Shown here: positions 1 through 10,130 of the stretch, piece after piece | Layout: each line of letters opens with the position of its first letter | Position numbering within the stretch: position 1 is the stretch's first letter | From: Brettanomyces bruxellensis | Taxonomy: Eukaryota; Ascomycota; Pichiomycetes; Pichiales; Pichiaceae | DNA length: 64,000 bases | NCBI RefSeq assembly: GCF_011074885.1 | Contig: NC_054688.1 | Span: 1,116,001-1,180,000 of the forward strand | Direction: 5' to 3' | Made by a program: the position numbers and the translations under genes | The notes under the pieces: generated by a model | Database searches by the model: none | Told to the model about the DNA's origin: nothing | What the model saw: the letters and a program-made list of their open reading frames with translations, nothing else

Positions 1-168
1 TTCCTCATCCTCTAATTTAGGCATGAAAAATAAGAATTATCATAATTTTTTTTTTTGATACATGAAAATTTTCGCTCGGCCTTACTTCGCTTTATCAGCA
101 GCAGCATTTGTTATCCTGATAAGGACCATTTCCAATCATTCAAGCACGATAAAGCCACTTAATTCGTC
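1..168 (+). promoter_or_regulatory. URB1 upstream region with RRPE and PAC-like motifs
   Basis: The 168 bases before URB1 hold AAAATTTT at 65-72, which matches the RRPE core, and CTCATC at 4-9, which is GATGAG (PAC core) on the other strand. In yeasts RRPE and PAC mark ribosome-biogenesis promoters (established), which fits a 60S assembly factor. The motifs are short and AT-rich, so either could be chance. Confidence 0.35.
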
Positions 169-3100
169 ATGGCCAAGGAGAAAGACCCAAAGTATGTTGC
201 GAATTCGGCGGATGTCGGTGTGAGAGACGAGTTTTGTGCATTGGTTTCAAAGCTTGATCTTGATAGTGGTGAAACGGAGCATGATGAGTTGCAATCGGCA
301 GTTGATGAATTGAAAGCATTTTTAGACAAAGGTTTCAACCTCACCTCAATAGCACAGTCATTTTCATATGCATCTACAGTCAATGACAACAGAACACTCA
401 CGTATTTGACATCAGCATTGTCTAAAGTGATTGATTTTTCAAATGGAAAAGAAGAGCTATCGGAAAGTGTTTCGGGACTTATAGACCAAATATTGGGCCA
501 CATTGGTGTTTTCCATCGGAGTTTGAGCAGTTTCAGGCCCAATATCGTGAATCCAATGTTGAAGTTGATGATCTCGATAATAGCATTCGACAAAGGCTCC
601 AGACTTGACAAATTTCTCGATTCTTTTGATCTCACATTAAAATCGCTTCCGAAGTTAGCCATTCCCTCAAAGACGGAGTCGCTGGAGCCTGCCATGTGTC
701 AAAGCGATGCCTCTGTTAGGCACAACTTCGTGAGTTTCTGGCTTGCATTTTGCCAGGCGGTGACGCCACTCACGAGAAAAGATATACTCACTACAAATTC
801 CCGAGTCATGAGTAACATATTTCGATACATAGCAGGCTTTGACAGCCCGGATCTTCAGCACAGTGTGCTAGAGTTTATGGACACGTGTGTGCTGATGGAG
901 CCGTCGTACAAGAAGATGACTAAATGCCGAATAGTCGGTGACTGGGTGATCACCAAGCTTGTCGAGTTGTATTCGATAAAACGCCTCCGCAAGGAATTGC
1001 AGCTGTTGCTTTTGAAGATGTGCACGGATGAGGCCGATGGGCTTGTTTTCCGTGACGACAAAGCCTGGTTTTCGGACGATAGTGCCGGTGCAGTTGTTAC
1101 TGTTGGTGCAAAACAGTTCAAAGTTCACAACAAGTTGATATTCACCATGTTGGTCAAACTCCAGCCTTGCGTTGACGATCTTCAGCTTGATCTGGTTGTG
1201 AGAGTCTTGGAGCACATCCCGGAGCTTGTCCCCGCATATAATTACTACTGTTTCTTCACAAATGGTGCACACGATCCCAAACTCACGTCTTTTTATGTTG
1301 GCCAGAGTCTTCTTTTGCTCAAGCTTGTTCAGTTGCCTGTTCCAGCCCAGTTTCTCAAGACGATAAAGAAGAAAATCCAATCTGAAACGGACGTACGGGC
1401 CACCGCAAACTCAGAAAACAGCAATGTGCTTCTTTGGAACATTGCAGAAGCCATCTGTCCAAGCCAGTTGACGAGAGCTGCATTTGTGAATGGTCTCGGC
1501 TCGGATTCGGCTCTTATCGTGCATATTAACCTCGTCCTTATGGTTGCAATACTGCAGAAGTATCAACAGTTCAGCCTGATACTCTCTTATGATAGCAACC
1601 AAAGCTACTCGAAGATCGGCTTGGAGTTGACGGAGATTCTCAAAAGCCAGAAATTCCCTCCTTTGGACGTACTCGGCCGCAAAATCAACGAATTGCTTTC
1701 CTCGGGAAAAGAATCCCAGAATGTCCTGCTTCTAAACGCTTTCAAGGTTGCTGAATACTACAATGAGGTGTTTGGTGAGTCGGCAAACGTCCGTTTGCAC
1801 TCTTTTGACCTCACGCAACCAGATAAGCAGTTTAAGGGGCTCGATATGGCAATTCTAAGCTCGTATCTCCGACTTAGTGCCGGGTCCCCGGAGCAATGCT
1901 CTTGGTGGAAAAGAGAAAAGAACGCCAGCAACACTCTCTTCACCGCCTTGCTCACACTTCCCTGCCATCATGCTGCAATCAGCGTTAGCGACATCGTTTC
2001 TGTTGTTTCGTCTTTGACCTCGGACACCTTGATGTTTTCTGGTTTTAGGGATGCAAACAACAAAGTGCTTTGCTCCCAGGTTTACGCGCTGGTTTTGTCC
2101 TTGAAGCGTTTGTCCGTTTTGCACGGCTCAGAAGAGGTGCAAGGTGTGTGTCACGTGATCGATGAATCCGTCTCCAGGTGTGTTCAATCCCCGTACAAGT
2201 ATGTGGATCAGGCGGCTAAGTACAACTCGGGGCTCAGTCCATTGTTTGTGGTGCTTCTCGAGCAGTCGAAATACTATCAGGGAGATTCTTCCCTCTTGTT
2301 TGAGTGGATCCAGCTTGTTGTTCGGTATTTATTCTTGCTTGGAGAGCCACTTAGTGCCATGAAGCAGTGTTTGGCGGAATACTGGCCGAAAGAGGTGTCG
2401 ATCACGCTTGATTTGGCGAAATATGAGGCCTCCTTGCATGAATTCTGCTCGAAATACTCGAAAACGGAACTTTCAGGTTCCGTGATCGAAAATCCTACAG
2501 ACAACCTCCTAGACATCCCCTTTTCGGAGCTTTCTTCGCACATTTCGGCAGTCATCCCAACCGCGGACTTTGATGCCGTTTGCTTGCTGATCAGGTGCCA
2601 TTCGATCGTTGTTTCCGAGGATATATCGTATAAAAAGGCGGAAACGTTGTTGTCGAAGATTCTTTCCAAGTTGGGAAGCTATATTCTCCAAAAGATAGAT
2701 GATATCGTGAGCAGAAGCAAAGCTGAGGGTGTGCCTCTTCTTTCATCGAAATACTGGAGACCGCTATTTGTGGGAAGTGCTGATTTATCTTCCTCGCATG
2801 GTGAAAATCCCGTCCTCAGAAAGCGGATGCTGACTTCCGCTCTACTTAACGAGGTGATGGTTGCAGTTTCAGCACAGATATCTAACAGTGGGACCCAGTG
2901 CGACTTGCTTTCGGACTATTCCTCGGCGATTTTCGCACTCTTGACTTCTTTGGATGTCGAATCTGGTGAAAAAATGAGGGAAATGCTTGGGTCAACAGTC
3001 TGGGTTCTGCGTGAAGATCAGATTGTGAGTCTGCTTACCAGCTTGAAGGATCGTTTTGTTGTTTCTTCGCTTGTTCAAGAAGCCGCAATAAGAAACATGT

Positions 3101-5562
3101 CTGTTTCAAAGGAGCTTTTCATGTCTTTGCTGAGTCAGCTCAACGAGAATAATGTGAATTCGTTCTCAAGACTTGCCAACAGCATAGATTTTGATTCCGT
3201 TTCTGTGGCTACTCTCTTGAAAGCAAGGCAATCAACCGTTTTCCCGATTCTTACGGTTGCAGCTTCGAAAAAGAAGGAGTTGGCACAGACTTTGGCTACT
3301 GATGTCACAGATTCTATTGATGACATCATTGTTTCTGCCGACGGGTTAGTTTTCCTAAATGTTCTTTCCAAGCAGGTCCCGGAGTTTGGTGAGATGCTTT
3401 ATCCAAAGGTAGTCGAGGCAGTGAGGCAGATTGTGTTGTCGAAAAGCTTCGATAATGCGAAATTGAAGGTGCTTCTTGCGATTTTGTCACAATCCAGCTC
3501 GCACCCTCAAAATGAAGATGGAAGGATTGTTGAAAAGCTCCTGGAGCTGCCTGCATTCTCAAACGAGGCGTCACTCGTCTTTTCGAGGGAGTTTGAAGGC
3601 TTGCTGGTTAAGTTTGGGGACCTTATTGAGAAGTCTAAGATACGGTTATGGCTTCAAAGGGCAGCCTTATACACTACGCAGATGTTTTCGGAGTGCAAAG
3701 GCGAAAAGTTGCCGGCACAGTTTGTGGATTTCCTCATTGCAATGGAGACAGTTCTGCGGGAATTCCCGATATGGAAATACGTCCCCAAGGGAGTCGTCAA
3801 CTCGCAAATTGAAGGTATTCTTGCAACAAAGTGGATTCGGAACACGGAAGTTCTCCGGTATGTAATTCGAGTCTTGTGTGCTGGATCCGGTCACTTGATA
3901 GAGGCAACTAGAGTTCTTCAGATATTCATCAACAACGAATGCAATGGTTTGAGAAATAGTGCCACTGACAGAGAGACGCTGCAGATTCGCTTTTATTCGG
4001 CATTGATCATCCACAGGCTTGTTGAAAATGAGCCCAAGAGCCTGGCATCGGTGGATGTGATGCTTTCCATCGTGAAATTCCACACTGCAACGATTTTCCC
4101 CGATGATAGCATATTGCGACTCGTTATGAGCCGGCTTGAGGAGTGTTTGGGCGTTAGTTGGATCAACTATGTGGTTGATTGGGAGCTCAGAGAAAGCAAT
4201 GATGATGATGATGATGCCAACGATACCGATGTTAGGAGTAAGTATGCTTCGGATGATTGTCTGTTTGTGGAGTCTTCTCCTTCCTCTTTGCAGGATCTCC
4301 GTGTTATAATCCGGAAATCCATCGTTGACCAAACCATCAGCCACTTTTCGGAAACACAGAGTGTTAGTTTGCCCCATCCAGAGTCTGATGAGGGATTCTT
4401 GACGGCATGGGTTGGCTACTTTGAGGAATTCGGTGCTGGTTTGGGCAGCAAGATTTTAAAGAGTGAGTTCCGGTACGACAGCGGATTTTTGATGTTGGCA
4501 CTTTTGAACAACGACGAGCTCTTTAAGTTTCAGGAAGACAGGCTCAAGGTTTCCGTCCGAGCCCTTGTGGAGTCCGGGATGTTGCAGTTGATCGTGGTGA
4601 ATCTGGTCAATGCAAAAAATCACGTGAGGCATATTGCCAGAAAACTCGCAGGTGCTATATTTGCGACCCTTGATGAGCAGATGAAGGAGATGGAAAAGCA
4701 TAACTCGGAAAAGGAGATTGAAAAGTACCACTCGGAGAAAGAGAAATTGCAAAAGTACCACTCGGAGAAAGACGAGTCGGCAAAAGAGACGCCGAAGTTC
4801 CGTCCGTACAAAGAAAGAGCGATTTTCAAACTCTTCTTGGGCAACCTACTCAACACGATGGATGATGCAGAAACGAAAAGTGAGGATTCCGGCAGTAACG
4901 AGAGCCACGAGAACGACGTCGCACCGATCGTCTTCGTCTTCCTCTCGCACTTGGTCCCCATTCTAATGAATCCGGGCCACTTCATGTATGAAAAGGCTTA
5001 CCGATATCTGCTGGGAGCTCCCCAGTTCAGAACTTACGAGGTTCCTTTCTTCAAAGCTGTCATGTGTCTCTTCACCAAGGATCAACATGCTTCGGCCGAG
5101 TCGGACAACTCCGAGGACTACTACCGCCGGCTCCACTGGTTCCTATCCACACTAAAGGAGTCCATCACGTGTCCTGCTGACTTCAGAATCATCAGGAAAG
5201 GCTCCTTCCTGGAAACTTTGTTGATGTTGGTGCATTCTCCATTTCTATACATGCGAACTCAGGGTCTCATCACCGATGTACTTCTCAAATTAGTCGGTGT
5301 TGCAAACGGTGCTGATACTTTGATTCGGTCGTCTGGTCTTCTTTCTTTCTTGGAGCAGTACTGTAATGAACTCCGCAGCTCAAAGAAGCTTCTGGACCAC
5401 CACCCGAACGCAAAAGCAAGGAAGAACTTTCTTCTTTTGGAGTATCAGAGGGTTGCAATTGAAGCTGAGTTGTCCAGCAGTTGCAATGGGTCAAATAAGA
5501 GGGCCTTGGAGTGGACTGGAGGTGATTTGCCCAATAGTGTGAAACGTATAATGAGGGATTGA
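169..5562 (+). CDS. URB1: Urb1/Npa1, nucleolar pre-60S ribosome biogenesis factor
   Basis: An uninterrupted 1797-residue protein, close to the about 1760 residues usual in yeast. It is almost all helical-repeat-like sequence. The C-terminal part carries the Urb1 pattern: a segment with HVRHIARKLAG followed by FLSHLVPILMNPGHFMYEKA and then LHWFLSTLKESI. In yeast Urb1 is a scaffold in early pre-60S particles needed for 25S and 5.8S maturation in the nucleolus (established). Oddities are an aspartate run near residues 1344-1354 and a charged linker near 1507-1545 in which a HSEKE-type unit is repeated three times, probably a flexible insertion. The start is the first ATG in frame, and RRPE/PAC-like motifs lie upstream. 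The gene is convergent with TFC7. The assignment rests on recognised C-terminal sequence and length; the N-terminal half is diverged. Confidence 0.82.
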   Translation: MAKEKDPKYVANSADVGVRDEFCALVSKLDLDSGETEHDELQSAVDELKAFLDKGFNLTSIAQSFSYASTVNDNRTLTYLTSALSKVIDFSNGKEELSESVSGLIDQILGHIGVFHRSLSSFRPNIVNPMLKLMISIIAFDKGSRLDKFLDSFDLTLKSLPKLAIPSKTESLEPAMCQSDASVRHNFVSFWLAFCQAVTPLTRKDILTTNSRVMSNIFRYIAGFDSPDLQHSVLEFMDTCVLMEPSYKKMTKCRIVGDWVITKLVELYSIKRLRKELQLLLLKMCTDEADGLVFRDDKAWFSDDSAGAVVTVGAKQFKVHNKLIFTMLVKLQPCVDDLQLDLVVRVLEHIPELVPAYNYYCFFTNGAHDPKLTSFYVGQSLLLLKLVQLPVPAQFLKTIKKKIQSETDVRATANSENSNVLLWNIAEAICPSQLTRAAFVNGLGSDSALIVHINLVLMVAILQKYQQFSLILSYDSNQSYSKIGLELTEILKSQKFPPLDVLGRKINELLSSGKESQNVLLLNAFKVAEYYNEVFGESANVRLHSFDLTQPDKQFKGLDMAILSSYLRLSAGSPEQCSWWKREKNASNTLFTALLTLPCHHAAISVSDIVSVVSSLTSDTLMFSGFRDANNKVLCSQVYALVLSLKRLSVLHGSEEVQGVCHVIDESVSRCVQSPYKYVDQAAKYNSGLSPLFVVLLEQSKYYQGDSSLLFEWIQLVVRYLFLLGEPLSAMKQCLAEYWPKEVSITLDLAKYEASLHEFCSKYSKTELSGSVIENPTDNLLDIPFSELSSHISAVIPTADFDAVCLLIRCHSIVVSEDISYKKAETLLSKILSKLGSYILQKIDDIVSRSKAEGVPLLSSKYWRPLFVGSADLSSSHGENPVLRKRMLTSALLNEVMVAVSAQISNSGTQCDLLSDYSSAIFALLTSLDVESGEKMREMLGSTVWVLREDQIVSLLTSLKDRFVVSSLVQEAAIRNMSVSKELFMSLLSQLNENNVNSFSRLANSIDFDSVSVATLLKARQSTVFPILTVAASKKKELAQTLATDVTDSIDDIIVSADGLVFLNVLSKQVPEFGEMLYPKVVEAVRQIVLSKSFDNAKLKVLLAILSQSSSHPQNEDGRIVEKLLELPAFSNEASLVFSREFEGLLVKFGDLIEKSKIRLWLQRAALYTTQMFSECKGEKLPAQFVDFLIAMETVLREFPIWKYVPKGVVNSQIEGILATKWIRNTEVLRYVIRVLCAGSGHLIEATRVLQIFINNECNGLRNSATDRETLQIRFYSALIIHRLVENEPKSLASVDVMLSIVKFHTATIFPDDSILRLVMSRLEECLGVSWINYVVDWELRESNDDDDDANDTDVRSKYASDDCLFVESSPSSLQDLRVIIRKSIVDQTISHFSETQSVSLPHPESDEGFLTAWVGYFEEFGAGLGSKILKSEFRYDSGFLMLALLNNDELFKFQEDRLKVSVRALVESGMLQLIVVNLVNAKNHVRHIARKLAGAIFATLDEQMKEMEKHNSEKEIEKYHSEKEKLQKYHSEKDESAKETPKFRPYKERAIFKLFLGNLLNTMDDAETKSEDSGSNESHENDVAPIVFVFLSHLVPILMNPGHFMYEKAYRYLLGAPQFRTYEVPFFKAVMCLFTKDQHASAESDNSEDYYRRLHWFLSTLKESITCPADFRIIRKGSFLETLLMLVHSPFLYMRTQGLITDVLLKLVGVANGADTLIRSSGLLSFLEQYCNELRSSKKLLDHHPNAKARKNFLLLEYQRVAIEAELSSSCNGSNKRALEWTGGDLPNSVKRIMRD

Positions 5563-5578
5563 AGGGAGAGTTGATGAA

Positions 5579-5682
5579 GAAGCTGAAAGCATAAGAAGAG
5601 TGTTGGAGTAGAAGCTGAAAGCATAAGAAGAGTGTTGATGAAGAAGCTGAAAGCATAAGAAGAGAGAGTTGATGAAGAAGCT
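5579..5682 (+). repeat. 32-bp tandem repeat between URB1 and TFC7
   Basis: The unit GAAGCTGAAAGCATAAGAAG plus about 12 further bases starts at 5579, 5611 and 5643, with a partial fourth start at 5677. It begins just after the URB1 stop in the convergent URB1/TFC7 3' region. I see no coding role. It may be transcribed in the URB1 3' UTR. Confidence 0.85.
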
Positions 5683-5839
5683 AATTAACAAGTTAATGAA
5701 ATTAGAGTTAATGAAAAAGCTAATTAAAACCCTTTACGCTCTCTTGTGTATCTTAAAATGAAAGATCGATATTAATTAATGTGTACACCTCTAGAAAAAA
5801 CATCAGTAGTAATAAAAGAATAAAAATTTAACAGAAAGC

Positions 5840-7640
5840 CTAGTCTTCCATGTTGACATCACCTTCCTCATCTTCACCTTTAGCATCTTTCGGCACTGTC
5901 TCGGCCTTTGAACCATTCTCATTTGTTGCCGCTCCATTATCTCCTTTGACATTCGCTTGTCCTTTAACATCAGTTTCTCCTTTATCCTCAGTTTCTCCTT
6001 TACCATCAATTTCTCCTTTATCACCCTTATCCTTGACCTTTTTCGCAAGTTCAAGTGCACGTTTCATAAGTGATTCCTTCTCCATCTTATAATTAGCAAG
6101 CTTTCCACTTCGAAGTACCAAATGTGAATCAACCTTGGTCACAAACTTGCCATTTTCGTTGAAAACCAGCTCTGTTCCAACCAGTTTCGACCACTCTCCC
6201 ATATACAGATTATTGTGCATCTGTACCAATGGCTTTTTCTTCGACAAGCCCGATATCTGGATCTTTTCTAGCGAAGTTGCCTCATTATCCTGCAAATTTG
6301 CCTTTAAATCCTCTAATTCCACGTTTGTGTCGTTTGCAGTTGCCGTTTTTGGTGCATTGGTGTTTGTTTCTGCTGTTTGTTCAAGTTCGTTCACGTTTGG
6401 TGGAAAAGCAAAGCTCACATACACTGATTTGTACTCCTCATCTTCTTCCTCTTTTCCTTTATCATCTTCCTCTTCTTTTTCTTCTTTTTCTTCTTTCTCT
6501 TCTTCTTTCTCATTATCCTTCTCTTCTTTCCCGTTATCCTTCTCTTCTTCTTTCTCTTCTTCCTCTCCTTTTTCTTCCCCCTGGGTTGTTTTATCCGAAT
6601 TTTCCGTATTCAGAGAAGTCCCTCCCCCAATACCAACATGCTCATTCAAAGCATCTTCATTCTTCTCAATCCCAACATGCTCATTCAAAGCATCTTCATT
6701 CTTCTCAATCCCAACATGCTCATTCAAAGCATCTTCATCCTTCTCAATCCCAGTTTGGCCTTCTCCGTTTTTATAGTTTGCTGAATGTGCGAGAACTCCC
6801 GGATTCTGCCGGAATTCCATCCACAAGACTTTCTGCACGTTTGGCCTGCTCGGCAAGCTTTCTTCTGTATGCGATATCCTCGTCGGATCCCGCCACAAAC
6901 TTCGAAGTGCCGTAATCCCAGTTCATCTCAGTTCCATTTTGCAAGTAGCTTGTTTTCCCGTTAATCTTCAAATGCCATTTACCCGTATTCTCGTCCAACT
7001 TGTACTGGTCCAAAGAGCAAGTACCAGCCTGGATCCTGGTTGTTTTGCCATCCCCATTGTCCTCCTCCTTTAAATAGTCTCTGTTGTTCTTGTAACCCAT
7101 CAAAGTCATCCCCAAAGTAATTTTGGATGCCGCGTGTCCTAACAACAGTATGCATTCCGCATTCGGGAACTGTTGCTCCACTTTGGGAATGAACTTCGGC
7201 CAAAACGCTGCACACCGGTTGAAAATCTCCTCCTCTGTCTCTCCCTCTTGGCTAGGAGTCATAGTATGCGAATTCCAGGACTCAGAAACGCGTGAAAAGT
7301 ACTTTTTCATGTTTGAGGCCTCCAACGGTTTGGGGATTTGCCCTCTGTTGCGTTTGAACCACTCCCCAATTCCAAACTCAATGAAAATATCAAGGCCCAG
7401 TGCCTCCGCAGTTGGATTCACTGTCTGAACGCATCTGTACATCGGACTACTGAATATCAGCTGTGGTTTAGGAGAAAGCTCTTTTGAAATAAATCCTGCA
7501 AGCTGCTTTGCCTGCTCAACACCATGTGGTGCAAGTTGAGGATCTGAATCCACGCCTGTTAGTATTGGGAGTTGCTCGTTTTCTGGAAGCCAGTTTGAAC
7601 GGTACCCGTGTCTTATAATGTAGATTGTTTTCACTGTCAT
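5840..7640 (-). CDS. TFC7: TFIIIC subunit tau55 (Tfc7), split by a +1 frame change
   Basis: The N-terminal part (7640 down to a stop at 6771-6773) is a 289-residue histidine-phosphatase domain with RHGYRSNW at residues 10-17 and GHAAS further on. It closely resembles the yeast tau55 N-terminus, including the LTGVDSD stretch. The C-terminal part lies one base out of phase, is open down to 5840, and carries the other tau55 hallmark: a VYVSFAFP strand and later LYMGEWSKLVGTELVF, the domain that binds the tau95 partner (established). The two halves overlap in open frame over about 6774-6898, so the gene is complete except for one +1 step. No GTAAGT or TACTAAC supports an intron there. The linker is Glu/Lys-rich with a 13-residue tandem repeat. 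The product is a subunit of the RNA polymerase III initiation factor TFIIIC. The frame break could be a sequencing error, a mutation or programmed frameshifting. Confidence 0.85.
6635..6751 (-). repeat. 39-bp x3 in-frame repeat in the TFC7 linker
   Basis: Three near-identical 39-bp units (6635-6673, 6674-6712, 6713-6751) encode IEKNEDALNEHVG or a one-residue variant on the minus strand. Units are a multiple of three, so copy-number change keeps the frame. They sit in the acidic linker between the phosphatase-like and C-terminal domains, just after the +1 frame break. Confidence 0.9.
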
Positions 7641-8886
7641 TCTGTTTGTTGTTTGTAATATTAGTATCTTGTCTTTCTCAAGCTATTTTCACGTCTTCCA
7701 AAACCTTATCCGATTTTTGAGGAAGCTTAAGTGCAAAGAGTGGGTTTCAAATATACTGGTTAAAGGAGAATGAACAGTTGTTTATGTGTACTCTAGCAAT
7801 AGAACCCCCAGACCTGTGTTTAAATTTATTCCTATGACGATACTAAAAAATAAAAAAAATAAAAAAAATTAAATTACCGGCTATTTTTTTTTTCTTCCTT
7901 ATAGATTCCTCCGTGGTCTCGGACTTCTACTTCGCGAGTTTCCTAATAAAGAATTTTCAGTGACTGAATCGTCGAAGTCCATTTATTTGTCAAGATACGA
8001 TTGACTATTTTTCAAGAAACAATGGTCAATACTTTGCATTTTCTTGAAAAACACCCGAAATAGTCTTAAATCGTGCAAAGTGGATTTACCTCAGCACTGT
8101 GATTTTTCCTTTTCAAGGGATTGGTCCAAAGCATGCTCTATTCTAATTGGTTGAGTAGTACTCTACCATGCATTCAGTATGTCACTAAACTCCACCCAGG
8201 CATCATTAATTACTGGTTAATTACGCAATACAATATTAAGTTATAAATATCTTAAAGTGATCGTACTGATTTCATTTCGATCTGTCCAAAATTTTTGTTA
8301 ACATTTTAATTGGCGCTGGTATTTTTTGAACCAAGATTTTGTTCAAGAAAGAGTTTATTATATTTGTTTGGCAAAACGGCAGTGTAAGAGACCAGAAACA
8401 TATCCTATCTCTAACTTCGCATTTAAAACCCGGCTTACGTATAATTTGTTGGATAAAAGTATGAAATTAAGTTGAGTTCACGTGCTCTCTTCAGAAATTG
8501 AGCCCAAGGCATATCAAAAAGTTTATCGCATAGCGTCAGGTGCGTGGAAACAAAAATCCGATGATAATTTCATCGAATACTAATCTTCAGGTGATTTAGG
8601 CATTGCAACTCAGGTTGCCAAATACATTTAGGCGGCTATATTTGCTTTTAGTGGGCTATAATACAATAAATATATGCTTTAAAGTTAATTTCATGGATCG
8701 CCGCTTCGTGAATTTACTATTTACCGAATTGCGGATTTCCGGTACCGACGCGTCAAACGACCCAACAACCATCCGGGCAGACGTTTCAAAGACAGATGAA
8801 CTTTTCTTCGGATCTTTTAGTTCTTTCCATCTTTGCTCACCATCTACCAATTACCGTTTTGAAATTAGACAGCAGACAGTAACAAA
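7641..8886. other. Divergent intergenic region TFC7/PKR1
   Basis: About 1.2 kb without a supportable gene, AT-rich with several A/T homopolymers. It contains one E-box CACGTG at 8479-8484. TACTAAT at 8579-8585 resembles a branch site but has no convincing 5' splice site or exon around it. It must hold the promoters of both flanking genes. Confidence 0.6.
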
Positions 8887-9246
8887 ATGTCATTTTTTGC
8901 CGACTTATGGAAATCCGTGTTTGAACCGGGTGCTAATTCGGCGCTTGTGCAAGCAACACATGGTTCATTCTTTTTGCTTACGTTGTCCTTAATATGGATG
9001 ATATACACAACACATTCGATTCACTTTATTAATCTATTGGTGATTTCGTCACTTTTATGGATATCTGTTATTTGGTTTCTGTCGGAGCTCAAGAAGGCCA
9101 AACTTAAAAGCAATGAAGAAATAGCTAAAGATGATGAAGATCATGCCAAGAGTGCGGAGAAGACCGAAAAGGCAGATAACGAGACCAAAGATGGGACTCA
9201 GAAGGTCGAGAAGGAGACAGAAGGGGAAAATAAGAAGGAGAAATAA
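8887..9246 (+). CDS. PKR1: Pkr1, V-ATPase assembly factor
   Basis: A 119-residue protein, the usual Pkr1 size. It opens with the family signature FFADLWKSVFEPG and then ATHGSF. Two hydrophobic helices follow, about residues 25-45 and 47-66 with LLWISVIWFLSEL in the second, and then a highly charged Lys/Glu tail of about 50 residues. Pkr1 is a small ER membrane protein that works with other assembly factors to build the V0 sector of the vacuolar ATPase (established). The start is the only ATG that gives the complete conserved N-terminus. The gene is divergent from TFC7. Confidence 0.9.
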   Translation: MSFFADLWKSVFEPGANSALVQATHGSFFLLTLSLIWMIYTTHSIHFINLLVISSLLWISVIWFLSELKKAKLKSNEEIAKDDEDHAKSAEKTEKADNETKDGTQKVEKETEGENKKEK

Positions 9247-9746
9247 GCTCACTTGTCTTAATGATGGGGATAGGTCACCTTCTAAAGATTAATGACAGTT
9301 GAGCTGCAAAATTTTACGTTTTAACACTAGTCCGAAGATGTCTGATTATTGCAAAGAGTTGATTGAAAGCCCGAGACCGGACGAAAATGGAATAAATTCC
9401 AAGAGCAAGGTGAGCAGGAATTTCAAAGTCCGTAAATATATGATTAGCAAAGTCTGGGCGACGGCATCTGGAAGGTTAAATAGATGAATAGAGATATAGA
9501 TATATATATATGGTATGCCGGATAGTGCGATAATAAAACAGAGATTCCGAAATTTGAAAAAGAAAAAGTTTGATTCGTACGCCTTAAACGATGGGCGGAA
9601 AATATTATTCACAGTAAATTTCCGAAGTATTTAAGATGTCAGTCTGCCTTTCAATTATGGAGTATGAAAAAGCTGTCTTTATACATGTAACATTTTGCAG
9701 TTCTACGCAGCAAGACTGAATTGCATCACTCGGTAATTTGAACATT
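9247..9746. other. Intergenic region PKR1/DAP1-like
   Basis: About 500 bases. An ATG at 9339 opens a 49-codon frame (MSDYCKELIESPRPDEN...) that resembles no family I know. An in-frame stop at 9717-9719 closes the DAP1-like frame upstream, so an N-terminal extension would need splicing. I see no branch site that supports this. Confidence 0.45.
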
Positions 9747-10130
9747 ATGCGAAAATACACTAGCTTTGAACCTAAAGAACCTGTAGTTCTAGAACCACCA
9801 AAGAACCAACCTTTCACATTGAAACAGTTGAGTGAATATGATGGGAATCAGAAAAAGCAGGTGTACGTTTCGATTAACGGAACAATATTCGATGTGACTC
9901 CAAAGCGTGAATTGTATGGAGATGGCGGAAGATATCACATGTTTGCAGCAAAAGATGCAAGTAGACCATTGGGAAAAATGTCATTCGATGAGGCTGATAC
10001 AGATTCATCGATTAGTTGGGATTGCAGTGATTTGACAGAAAAACAGATCTCCACGAAAGATGACTGGTATACCTATTTCAGCAAACGGTACAACATTGTT
10101 GGGAAGGTGACAGATATTCCAAAGAAATGA
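9747..10130 (+). CDS. DAP1: Dap1-like cytochrome b5/MAPR-domain protein
   Basis: A 127-residue protein from the first ATG at 9747. It shows the membrane-associated progesterone receptor (MAPR) version of the cytochrome b5 fold: FTLKQLSEYDG, VYVSINGTIFDVT, then YGDGGRYHMFAAKDASRPLG. The YGxGxxYxxFAxxDASR motif carries the tyrosine that coordinates haem in this family (established). A C-terminal DWYTYFSKRYNIVGKV segment closes the domain. Yeast Dap1 binds haem and supports the P450 enzyme Erg11 in sterol synthesis (established). No membrane helix is visible in the predicted N-terminus. A paralogous MAPR protein cannot be excluded without a genome-wide search. Confidence 0.7.
   Translation: MRKYTSFEPKEPVVLEPPKNQPFTLKQLSEYDGNQKKQVYVSINGTIFDVTPKRELYGDGGRYHMFAAKDASRPLGKMSFDEADTDSSISWDCSDLTEKQISTKDDWYTYFSKRYNIVGKVTDIPKK

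Noticed and set aside
6135..6915. Plus-strand frames of 213 and 228 codons in TFC7
   Set aside because: They are antisense shadows of the Glu/Lys-rich TFC7 linker.
7555..7565. Minus-strand TACTAAC inside TFC7 as an intron signal
   Set aside because: It encodes the conserved ILTG of the phosphatase-like domain, which continues without interruption on both sides.
8603..8992. 129-codon frame overlapping the PKR1 start
   Set aside because: It overlaps a confident gene in another frame and encodes no domain.
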